From Clostridia bacterium (GTDB lineage Bacteria > Bacillota_A > Clostridia > Oscillospirales > CAG-272), in NCBI GenBank assembly GCA_017411885.1, contig JAFQPF010000092.1, positions 1 to 6,372 on the forward strand: a stretch of 6,372 nt of DNA, read 5' to 3'. The first letter of the stretch is position 1; each line of letters starts with the position of its first letter. The notes below the pieces were generated by a model. That model had not been told where the DNA came from. It did no database searches and was given only the letters and a program-made list of their open reading frames with translations. The position numbers and the translations under genes are program-made. Of this stretch, positions 1 through 4,780 are shown piece after piece.

Positions 1-43
1 AGGTGTATAATTGAAGCAAAGTAAATCAAGGACGGATACAGCT

Positions 44-1189
44 ATGTTTGAAAACAGCATTTTAGCGGCGAATATCACACGCTGCCGCGAACAGATGAAT
101 ATGACTCAGGCGAAGCTTGCGGGGTTAATGTTTGTAACCGCGCAGACCGTATCGAAATGGGAAAACGGACTTTCGGTACCCGAGATCGAAAATCTTTGTG
201 AGCTTGCGGACATCTTCGGTGTCAGCACCGATGCACTTCTTCGAAGCTCAAGCCGCGAGATCAGGCGGATGATAGCGATAGACGGCGGCGGCACAAAGAC
301 CGAGTTTTTGCATTTTGACGAAAACGGCCGCATACTCGGACGCATAGTGCTTGGCGGATCAAACCCCAACGCTGTGGGGATCGATGCCGCGATCACTACC
401 GTGCTTAAGGGAATAGAGCTCTTAAACACCGGCAAGGGCGGACCTTGCGGTATATTTGCGGGGATCGCCGGGTGCGCGATAAAGAAAAACAGCGAAAGGA
501 TCGCAAAGGAGATACTTAAGCATTATCCCAAAAGCACCGTGCAGGTCGATTCGGACATCCACTGCGTGCTTAACAGCGTAAGACGGGTAAAGAATCCTAT
601 CGCCGTGATATGCGGCACCGGCTCGGTAGTTTATGCCGACGACGGAAAAGAGCTTCACCGTATCGGCGGCTGGGGATATCTTTTTGACAAGGCAGGAAGC
701 GGATACGATATCGGACGCGATGCGATATGCGCAGCACTTGACGTTGAAAACGGCTTTGCTCCCGCCGGAATTCTGAGCGATGCGGTGCACGCGCGTGCGG
801 GAAGAGAGCTGATGAACAATTTTGACGAGCTTTATTCCAAGGGCAGGGATTATATCGCCTCCTTTGCGCGAGAGGCTTTTGCCGCCTGCAGGCAGGGCGA
901 CACGGTCGCGAGGGAAATAATAAGCAAAAGCGCCGACAGGCTCGCCTTTCTGATAAATCACGCACACAACAGCTTTGACACCTCGGGCGAGGTAATAATA
1001 TCGGGCGGACTTACTGCTCACAAGGACATTCTCGAGCCTATGCTGAAGGCGCGGCTCAACAATGACGTACGCCTGATCTTCCCCGAATTTTCACAGATAT
1101 ACGGCGCTTGCTTAAAATGTATGAAAATATGCGGAATAAATATAAACGAAACCGAATTTGACAACAGCTTCAGAAGCTACAAGGCTTAA
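44..1189 (+). CDS. XRE-type HTH domain fused to BadF/BadG/BcrA/BcrD-family amino-sugar kinase (MurK/NagK-like)
   Basis: Probable ATP-dependent kinase of N-acetylmuramic acid and/or N-acetylglucosamine in murein recycling, preceded by a DNA-binding domain. Numbered from ATG 44 (381 aa), residues 6-66 form an XRE helix-turn-helix, with TQAKLAGLM as helix 2 and TAQTVSKWENG as the recognition-helix region. After a linker of about 9 residues comes an ASKHA kinase: phosphate-1 loop DGGGTKT (80-86), phosphate-2 CGTGS (190-194), GGWGYLFDKAGSGYDIG (208-224), adenosine motif SGGL (320-323). The kinase part alone (about 306 aa) has normal NAGK-like length, so the HTH is an addition. Met76 sits exactly where a stand-alone kinase would start, but AGGCGG abuts that ATG without spacing, so an internal start is unlikely. 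The start is uncertain: TTG at 11 has AGGTG 6 nt before it at the window edge; ATG 44 has AAGGA at 28-32. murQ follows after 17 nt, which favours MurNAc as substrate. The family is firm; the substrate and regulatory role are inferred. Confidence 0.85.
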   Translation: MFENSILAANITRCREQMNMTQAKLAGLMFVTAQTVSKWENGLSVPEIENLCELADIFGVSTDALLRSSSREIRRMIAIDGGGTKTEFLHFDENGRILGRIVLGGSNPNAVGIDAAITTVLKGIELLNTGKGGPCGIFAGIAGCAIKKNSERIAKEILKHYPKSTVQVDSDIHCVLNSVRRVKNPIAVICGTGSVVYADDGKELHRIGGWGYLFDKAGSGYDIGRDAICAALDVENGFAPAGILSDAVHARAGRELMNNFDELYSKGRDYIASFAREAFAACRQGDTVAREIISKSADRLAFLINHAHNSFDTSGEVIISGGLTAHKDILEPMLKARLNNDVRLIFPEFSQIYGACLKCMKICGININETEFDNSFRSYKA

Positions 1190-1206
1190 GATAAGGAGAA
1201 AGCAAA

Positions 1207-2025
1207 ATGAGTATGACCGAAATGAGAAACCCCAAAACCATGCATATAGACAAGATGGACACTATGTCTATGCTTAAGATAATCAACGAAGAAAATATGA
1301 ACTCGGTAAATGCCGTCGGAGAGGCTCTTGAAAGCATAGAAAAGGCGGTAGATACCGTCGCCGAGGCGTTCAAGCGCGGCGGCAGGCTCATCTATGCGGG
1401 AGCAGGCACCTCGGGCAGACTCGCGGTATCCGATGCCGCGGAATGTCCCCCGACCTTCGGAGTTGATTACAACACGGTGCTTGCGCTTCACGCAGGCGGC
1501 AGAGATGCTATGTTCCGCGCGGCCGAAAACGTAGAGGACTCGGCAGAGGCGGGAAGAGAGGATCTCTTAAAGCTTGAAATAAACGAAAACGACGTAATAA
1601 TGGGTATATCCGCGTCGGGTAACGCAAATTACGTCTGCTCGGTAATACAAACAGCAAAGGAATATGGATGCAAGACAATATCTCTTTCAAACAATCTGCC
1701 CTGCAGGATCGCAGAGCTTGCGGATATTCCGATCGCCGTTATAACCGGCCCCGAGGTCATTACGGGCTCAACGAGAATGAAGGCAGGAAACGCGCAGAAA
1801 ATGGTGCTCAATATGATAACCACCTGTGCGATGGTCAAGACCGGCCACGTTTACGAAAACCTTATGATAAACCTTAAGCCCACCAACATAAAGCTTAAGC
1901 GCCGTATGATCGGAATCGTATCCGAAATATGCGGTGTGAGCGAAGACAAAGCGCTTTTGTTGCTCGAAAACAACGAATTTGTCATCCGCAAGGCGATCGC
2001 CGCCTATGAGGCAGAGGCAAAATAA
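1207..2025 (+). CDS. murQ: N-acetylmuramic acid 6-phosphate etherase MurQ
   Basis: Cytoplasmic lyase that cleaves the D-lactyl ether of MurNAc-6-phosphate, giving GlcNAc-6-phosphate and D-lactate, so that peptidoglycan sugar enters amino-sugar metabolism. The 272-aa product has the N-terminal RNPKTMHIDKM region (7-17), a SIS sugar-phosphate domain with GRLIYAGAGTSGRL (59-72), DAAECPPTFG (76-85), GISASG (133-138), and the family signature GSTRMKAG (187-194). By alignment from memory with E. coli MurQ (constant offset of four residues), Glu79 and Glu110 match the catalytic Glu83 and Glu114. The start ATG has AAGGAG at 1193-1198, 8 nt upstream. The 17-nt gap after the kinase gene indicates cotranscription, and consecutive reactions fit that. 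The protein ends after a helical AIAAYEAEAK segment, about 25 residues earlier than E. coli MurQ (298 aa), lacking the terminal HGGFIR-type tail. All catalytic motifs remain, so it is treated as functional. Confidence 0.96.
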   Translation: MSMTEMRNPKTMHIDKMDTMSMLKIINEENMNSVNAVGEALESIEKAVDTVAEAFKRGGRLIYAGAGTSGRLAVSDAAECPPTFGVDYNTVLALHAGGRDAMFRAAENVEDSAEAGREDLLKLEINENDVIMGISASGNANYVCSVIQTAKEYGCKTISLSNNLPCRIAELADIPIAVITGPEVITGSTRMKAGNAQKMVLNMITTCAMVKTGHVYENLMINLKPTNIKLKRRMIGIVSEICGVSEDKALLLLENNEFVIRKAIAAYEAEAK

Positions 2026-2028
2026 CTG

Positions 2029-2057
2029 TTGACAAGCGCACACACACGGTGTAAAAT
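2029..2057 (+). promoter_or_regulatory. Sigma-A-type promoter of the EamA transporter gene
   Basis: A perfect -35 TTGACA (2029-2034) and a near-perfect -10 TAAAAT (2052-2057) are separated by 17 nt, the optimal spacing. Transcription would start near 2064, giving a leader of about 25 nt with GGAG at 2080-2083, 6 nt before the ATG at 2090. The promoter begins only 3 nt after the murQ stop, so the transporter is probably an independent transcription unit. No terminator separates murQ from it, so read-through from the murein unit is also possible. Confidence 0.85.
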
Positions 2058-2089
2058 AGTGCTGTAATCATTCAGATACGGAGAAATTT

Positions 2090-2959
2090 ATGAAAAAGCC
2101 TGCATCAGCACGTATAATGCTAATACTTTCAATGGTGATATTCGGAACGCTCGCGCCTTTCGTGCGAGGCGTTGCGATAAGCTCGCAAGCTCTTGCGCTC
2201 TGCCGTGCGGTGCTCGCAACGGTGCTTATCGGCGGATTTTTGCTTTTTACAAAGCAGAAGATCGACTTCCGTAATATAGGAAAAGAGCTTGCTCTTTTGC
2301 TTATATCGGGCGCAGCGATGGGTATAAACTGGATATTACTTTTTGAAGCGTACAAGTACACCACCGTATCGGTAGCGACCTTAAGCTATTATTTTGCGCC
2401 GGTCATCGTAACGCTTATCTGCCCGATCCTTTTCAAGGAAAGGCTTACTGCAAAAAAGCTTGTGTGCTTTATCTTTTCAACGCTCGGGCTCGTGCTTGTG
2501 ATCGGTGTGACCGATCTTTCAAGCGGTAAGCTCGACATCCGCGGAGTGCTTTTCGGACTCGGCGCGGCGGTGTTTTACGCAAGTGTGATAATACTTAACA
2601 AGCTTATAAAAAAGGTGGCGGGACTGCACCGCACGTTTTTGCAGTTTGTCGGCGCGATCGTCGTGCTTTTGCCGTACGTTTTGTTTACCGGCGGCATAAG
2701 CTTTTCCTTACTCGATCTCAAGGGCTATATATGCCTTGCCGTGCTTGGTATCGTACACAGCGGTATTGCATACTGTCTGTATTTTTCCTCGCTCAAGGAG
2801 CTTGAGGGGCAACAGGCGGCGATACTCAGCTACATAGATCCGCTCGTTGCCGTAGCGGTTTCGGTGATCGTACTTGCGGAGCCGTTATCGGTTACTCAGG
2901 CGATTGGCGGGGTGTTGATACTTGGTTTTACTTTGTACAATGAAATTTCCACGAAATAA
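2090..2959 (+). CDS. EamA/DMT-superfamily membrane transporter (10 TM, substrate unknown)
   Basis: Integral membrane protein of the drug/metabolite transporter superfamily; members move amino acids, nucleotide sugars or other small metabolites, and the substrate here cannot be read from sequence. The 289-aa product is the usual family length and consists of two EamA halves of about 5 TM segments each (roughly residues 8-139 and 151-285). Each half carries the characteristic loop motif before its last helix: KERLT near 116-120 in the first and AEPLS near 263-267 in the second, which supports the internal duplication. The N-terminus MKKPASAR is positively charged and cytoplasmic, followed directly by helix 1. 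The ATG at 2090 has GGAG 6 nt upstream. The gene has its own strong promoter and a terminator, so it is a monocistronic unit. Its position beside murein-recycling genes may be accidental; a role in exporting or importing cell-wall products would be speculation. Confidence 0.9.
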   Translation: MKKPASARIMLILSMVIFGTLAPFVRGVAISSQALALCRAVLATVLIGGFLLFTKQKIDFRNIGKELALLLISGAAMGINWILLFEAYKYTTVSVATLSYYFAPVIVTLICPILFKERLTAKKLVCFIFSTLGLVLVIGVTDLSSGKLDIRGVLFGLGAAVFYASVIILNKLIKKVAGLHRTFLQFVGAIVVLLPYVLFTGGISFSLLDLKGYICLAVLGIVHSGIAYCLYFSSLKELEGQQAAILSYIDPLVAVAVSVIVLAEPLSVTQAIGGVLILGFTLYNEISTK

Positions 2960-2965
2960 AATGAC

Positions 2966-2995
2966 GCCGCAGGCTAAAAGGTCTGCGGCTTTTTT
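2966..2995 (+). terminator. Rho-independent terminator after the EamA gene
   Basis: A perfect 7-bp stem GCCGCAG (2966-2972) / CTGCGGC (2983-2989) can be extended inward by G-T, C-G and T-G pairs to close an AAAA loop (2976-2979), and is followed directly by six T residues (2990-2995). It begins 6 nt after the transporter stop codon, the textbook position for intrinsic termination on the plus strand. Confidence 0.92.
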
Positions 2996-3042
2996 ATGGT
3001 GTGTTGGTGGTACCTGTTTTTGTTTCGTGTAGGTGTTTGTTA

Positions 3043-3052
3043 CCCTTCGGGG
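3043..3052. repeat. Short CCC-TTCG-GGG tetraloop hairpin
   Basis: CCC (3043-3045) and GGG (3050-3052) enclose TTCG, the exceptionally stable C(UUCG)G tetraloop in RNA. It lies 1 nt before the 12-bp inverted repeat at 3054-3081 and is the first element of the hairpin series. Only 3 bp long, so it matters only as part of the series. Confidence 0.45.
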
Positions 3053-3053
3053 A

Positions 3054-3081
3054 GTCTATTTCTGTGCGGACAGAAATAGAC
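3054..3081. repeat. Perfect 12-bp inverted repeat with 4-nt loop
   Basis: GTCTATTTCTGT (3054-3065) is exactly complementary in reverse to ACAGAAATAGAC (3070-3081), with loop GCGG (3066-3069). A perfect 12-bp match around a 4-nt loop is very unlikely by chance. No T-run follows on either strand, so it is not a canonical intrinsic terminator. Confidence 0.85.
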
Positions 3082-3095
3082 GAAAGATGCCGTCA

Positions 3096-3134
3096 ACAGA
3101 ACCTGCGGTTCTGTGGAAACCTTGTGCGGTTTCC
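3096..3134. repeat. Two abutting hairpins with TGCGG at or beside each apex
   Basis: ACAGAACC (3096-3103) pairs with GGTTCTGT (3107-3114) across the loop TGC. It is followed with no gap by GGAAACC (3115-3121) pairing with GGTTTCC (3128-3134) across the loop TTGTGC. Both stems are perfect. The word TGCGG spans the loop/3'-arm junction in both (3104-3108 and 3125-3129), and also covers the apex of the preceding 12-bp hairpin (3065-3069). Confidence 0.8.
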
Positions 3135-3174
3135 CCTTGGATATCCCCTTCCCTTGGGCGAAATTTTAGGATAA

Positions 3175-3270
3175 GCACCGACCACAAGGGTCGGATTCGC
3201 TTGTTTGCGGTGATTTGGTCTGTGGTTGTTCACCCAGCACCGACCTTCGGTCGGATACGGTTGTTGGTGG
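3175..3270. repeat. Two diverged direct copies of a hairpin-bearing unit of about 35 bp
   Basis: Copy 1 (about 3175-3212) and copy 2 (about 3237-3270) share GCACCGACC, then a variable loop, then GGTCGGAT, then a related tail with TTGTT and GGTG/GGTGG. Both form the same 6-bp stem CCGACC/GGTCGG (3178-3183 with 3189-3194; 3240-3245 with 3249-3254), but the loops differ: ACAAG versus TTC. A third GGTCGGA occurs at 3284-3290. Stem conservation with loop change suggests that structure is kept, or that the unit spreads as a hairpin. Confidence 0.7.
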
Positions 3271-3280
3271 AAATTGTTTG

Positions 3281-3309
3281 AACGGTCGGAGCAAGCCCCG
3301 CCCCTACCG
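3281..3309 (-). repeat. Dispersed-repeat-like element carrying the GTAGGGGCG box, minus orientation
   Basis: CGCCCCTAC at 3299-3307 is the exact reverse complement of the box GTAGGGGCG at 3395-3403. Upstream, CGGAGC (3287-3292) and GCCCCG (3295-3300) form an imperfect inverted repeat around AA. From memory, elements of the form GTAGGGGCG followed by a palindromic arm are common between genes of gut Clostridia; I could not verify this here. Confidence 0.6.
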
Positions 3310-3378
3310 AATTTGATGAGATATTGGGGTATGGGTTAAGGATGTGAAATTTTCATAAACCTCGCGCGCTATCTGCCC

Positions 3379-3420
3379 GTCCGTGCTACGGACCGTAGGG
3401 GCGATTCACGAATCGCCCGT
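3379..3420 (+). repeat. Dispersed-repeat-like double hairpin with the GTAGGGGCG box, plus orientation
   Basis: GTCCGT (3379-3384) pairs perfectly with ACGGAC (3388-3393) across GCT. Then the box GTAGGGGCG (3395-3403) leads into GGGCGATT (3399-3406) pairing perfectly with AATCGCCC (3411-3418) across CACG. The box is in opposite orientation to the copy at 3299-3307, 87 nt away. The compact palindromic design resembles REP-type elements. Confidence 0.7.
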
Positions 3421-3427
3421 TTGCACA

Positions 3428-3479
3428 AACAATTATATCAAATTGTTCCGCTTGGGGTAGTGGGCCCCAAGCAAGGAAC
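3428..3479. repeat. Two overlapping, mutually exclusive hairpins, one of 13 bp
   Basis: AACAATT (3428-3434) pairs perfectly with AATTGTT (3441-3447) across ATATCA. The last three bases of that stem also start a larger one: GTTCC (3445-3449) with GGAAC (3475-3479), continuing as GCTTGGGG (3450-3457) with CCCCAAGC (3465-3472), with a 2-nt AA bulge (3473-3474) and the loop TAGTGGG. The two structures compete for 3445-3447. No gene follows on the plus strand, so attenuation has no obvious target. Confidence 0.75.
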
Positions 3480-3532
3480 ACATAAAGAACGGAGAGTAGC
3501 AGAGCGCGAATTTATGACAAAACAAAAACCCC

Positions 3533-3552
3533 CACTTGTTTCACACAAAGTG
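3533..3552. repeat. Bulged 7-bp inverted repeat
   Basis: CACTTGT (3533-3539) pairs with ACA/AAGTG (3545-3552) with one bulged A (3547) and the loop TTCAC. It is weaker than its neighbours and is listed because it continues the series. Confidence 0.45.
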
Positions 3553-3607
3553 AGGATAAGCAAATTCAATAAGCCAGATATTAAAAAATTTTTGACGGGG
3601 TGCGCGC

Positions 3608-3635
3608 GGGGGGACTTTTCTCAAAAAGTCCCCCC
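3608..3635 (-). repeat. Perfect 12-bp G-rich hairpin downstream of the minus-strand hydrolase gene
   Basis: GGGGGGACTTTT (3608-3619) is exactly complementary to AAAAGTCCCCCC (3624-3635) with the loop CTCA. It lies about 30 nt beyond the stop of the minus-strand gene, so it may stabilise or help end that transcript. On the minus strand the next T-rich tract lies about 16-20 nt further on rather than directly after the stem, so it is not a canonical intrinsic terminator. No other terminator for that gene was found. Confidence 0.75.
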
Positions 3636-3664
3636 TCGCAATAATCGCAATATAACCCCAAAAA

Positions 3665-4555
3665 CTACCCAAGCCAGACCGATTTCTTGTCCGAAACAAA
3701 AACTAACGTCCCGTCGTAATCGGTGCGGTAATATTCTATGCCCTCGTTATCAAGAAGCGCACGTGTTTCCCTGTGCGGGTGACCGTAATCGTTGTCATAT
3801 CCGCAGGAGATCGCGGCAAATTCGGGCGAGAGCGTTTGCACAAACTCCTTTGAGCTTGAACTTGACGAGCCGTGATGTCCGACCTTAAGCAAGTCGCATT
3901 TTAGAAAATCCTTGTCAAACGCTTCGAGTATCTCATATTCGGACAACGCCTCGGCATCGCCCGTCAGCACAAATGACGTTTCGCCGTACTCTGCCTTAAG
4001 CACGATGCTGTAATCGTTAGTTTCCTTGTAGCTTTTATTACCCGGCGCAAGCACGGTAAAATCAAGCTCGCCGAGCGAAAATACATCTCCGCGCTCGGGT
4101 ATGCTTATGCGTATATCCTTTTCTTCGGCAATGTCAAGAATGTTTTCAAATGCACGCGAGTCCGCGCTGCAATCGGGCATAAGAAGCGTGTCCGCGCCAA
4201 AGCGATTCAGCACAAGATCGGCGCCGCCGATATGATCCTCGTGCGGATGAGTCAGCACAACACAGTCAAGCTTCTTTATTCCAAGCGAATCGAGATATTG
4301 GACGAGGCTTTCCTCGGCTGAGTTTGGCCCTGCGTCCACAAGCATATTGTAGCTTCCGCTTTGAAGCAGTATGCTGTCGCCCTGGCCGACGTCGATTATA
4401 TGCACGACGGCATTTTTTGAAAGATCGTAGCTGACGCTCTCCGCAAGCTCAAGCTGCTCGCTTAACGCCAGACGGAAATCGGGCGAAAACGTGTAAAAAA
4501 GTGCCAGTATCAGAATAAATATGAGTAAAGAGATCAGAGTAGTCCTGCGATTCAT
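3665..4555 (-). CDS. Membrane-anchored ComEC/Rec2-type metallo-beta-lactamase-fold hydrolase
   Basis: Probable metal-dependent hydrolase acting outside the membrane, similar to the MBL domain of the competence protein ComEC/Rec2; the substrate is unknown (a nuclease or phosphodiesterase activity is likeliest). In the 296-aa product, residues 7-23 are one hydrophobic helix after MNRRTT, a signal anchor or uncleaved signal peptide with no lipobox cysteine. The MBL fold follows: DVGQGDS (55-61), DAG (74-76), metal motif THPHEDHIGG (102-111), TGDAE (198-202), KVGHHGS (224-230) and a CGYDNDYGHPH end motif (251-261). All metal ligands appear intact. The polytopic competence domain of full ComEC is absent, so this is not the DNA-uptake channel itself. 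GGAGG at 4562-4566 lies 6 nt before the ATG, supporting this start. Six consecutive serines (230-235) follow the HHG motif. The gene is divergent from alaS and apparently monocistronic. Confidence 0.87.
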   Translation of the reverse strand: MNRRTTLISLLIFILILALFYTFSPDFRLALSEQLELAESVSYDLSKNAVVHIIDVGQGDSILLQSGSYNMLVDAGPNSAEESLVQYLDSLGIKKLDCVVLTHPHEDHIGGADLVLNRFGADTLLMPDCSADSRAFENILDIAEEKDIRISIPERGDVFSLGELDFTVLAPGNKSYKETNDYSIVLKAEYGETSFVLTGDAEALSEYEILEAFDKDFLKCDLLKVGHHGSSSSSSKEFVQTLSPEFAAISCGYDNDYGHPHRETRALLDNEGIEYYRTDYDGTLVFVSDKKSVWLG

Positions 4556-4584
4556 TTTTCGCCTCCATACGTTTTTCTGCTAAC

Positions 4585-4593
4585 AGTATATCA
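4585..4593 (-). promoter_or_regulatory. Extended -10 promoter for the MBL hydrolase gene
   Basis: On the minus strand the sequence reads TGATATACT: -10 TATACT (4585-4590) with the TG extension (4591-4593). No good -35 is seen at 17 nt (TTTCAT), as expected for an extended -10 promoter. Transcription would begin near 4578, with a leader of about 22 nt including GGAGG at 4562-4566. Confidence 0.65.
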
Positions 4594-4683
4594 TAAAAGT
4601 GCCGAAAATGAAAGAGTATGCCGAAATTTTTACCGTTTGCGCGCCAAAACTTAATTTGCACCGATAATATTTGCATAAAATTA

Positions 4684-4713
4684 TTGACATTGGCGTTTGT
4701 TTTTTGATATAAT
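4684..4713 (+). promoter_or_regulatory. Consensus promoter of alaS
   Basis: A perfect -35 TTGACA (4684-4689) and a perfect -10 TATAAT (4708-4713) lie 18 nt apart, and a TG extension (4705-4706) precedes the -10. Transcription would start near 4720, leaving a leader of about 60 nt. An almost ideal promoter fits a housekeeping synthetase expressed at a high constant level. Confidence 0.9.
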
Positions 4714-4743
4714 ACAATAATGGAGTAAAATGTGTAATAAAGC

Positions 4744-4760
4744 GGCGTGTACAGCACGCC
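4744..4760 (+). promoter_or_regulatory. Small hairpin in the alaS leader
   Basis: GGCGTG (4744-4749) pairs perfectly with CACGCC (4755-4760) across TACAG, ending 4 nt before the AAGGA ribosome site (4765-4769). No T-run follows, so it is not a terminator. It may affect mRNA stability or ribosome access; a role as a binding site is speculation. Confidence 0.5.
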
Positions 4761-4780
4761 CTGAAAGGAATGATAAATTT

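Larger units (their letters stand above)
2996..3664. other. Gene-free, hairpin-rich region between convergent genes
   Basis: About 670 bp between the terminator of the plus-strand transporter and the 3' end of the minus-strand hydrolase. I see no credible gene here: the open frames present lack ribosome sites, run through inverted repeats and resemble no family I know. It contains about a dozen inverted repeats at 3043-3052, 3054-3081, 3096-3114, 3115-3134, 3178-3194, 3240-3254, 3379-3393, 3399-3418, 3428-3447, 3445-3479, 3533-3552 and 3608-3635, most of them perfect. No clear promoter was found on either strand. The likeliest explanation is a build-up of short dispersed REP-like repeats in a convergent intergenic site, where they do not disturb promoters. 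A structured RNA cannot be excluded. Confidence 0.75.

Noticed and set aside
422..1021. 199-codon minus-strand open frame inside the kinase gene
   Set aside because: It is a shadow of the plus-strand kinase, whose motifs are clear along the same stretch, and has no recognisable domain.
269..1189. Separate kinase gene starting at the internal ATG 269
   Set aside because: AGGCGG touches the ATG with no spacing, and the HTH frame reads through without stop or frameshift, so one fused protein is the simpler reading.
1207..2025. murQ as a pseudogene because of its short C-terminus
   Set aside because: Both catalytic glutamates, the SIS domain and the GSTRMKAG signature are intact, and I see no frameshifted remainder of the tail after the stop.
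2042..2052. Operator-like ACAC-ACG-GTGT inverted repeat between the -35 and -10 of the transporter promoter
   Set aside because: Only 4 bp within a CA-rich run; too short to separate from chance.
3033..3281. 82-codon open frame starting with GTG on the plus strand
   Set aside because: It runs through several perfect hairpins, has no ribosome site, its translation contains repeat-derived RIRL/GRIR words, and it resembles no known family. Best explained as a chance frame in repeat DNA.
3043..3635. CRISPR array
   Set aside because: The repeats are inverted hairpins of differing sequence, not regularly spaced identical direct repeats, and no cas gene is present.
3421..3888. 155-codon open frame starting with TTG on the plus strand
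   Set aside because: Its second half is antisense to the well-supported hydrolase gene, its first half lies in inverted repeats, and its composition is highly basic and unlike a folded protein.
4449..4757. 102-codon minus-strand open frame over the hydrolase start and alaS promoter
   Set aside because: It overlaps two good promoters and the start of the hydrolase in another frame; no ribosome site or family resemblance.
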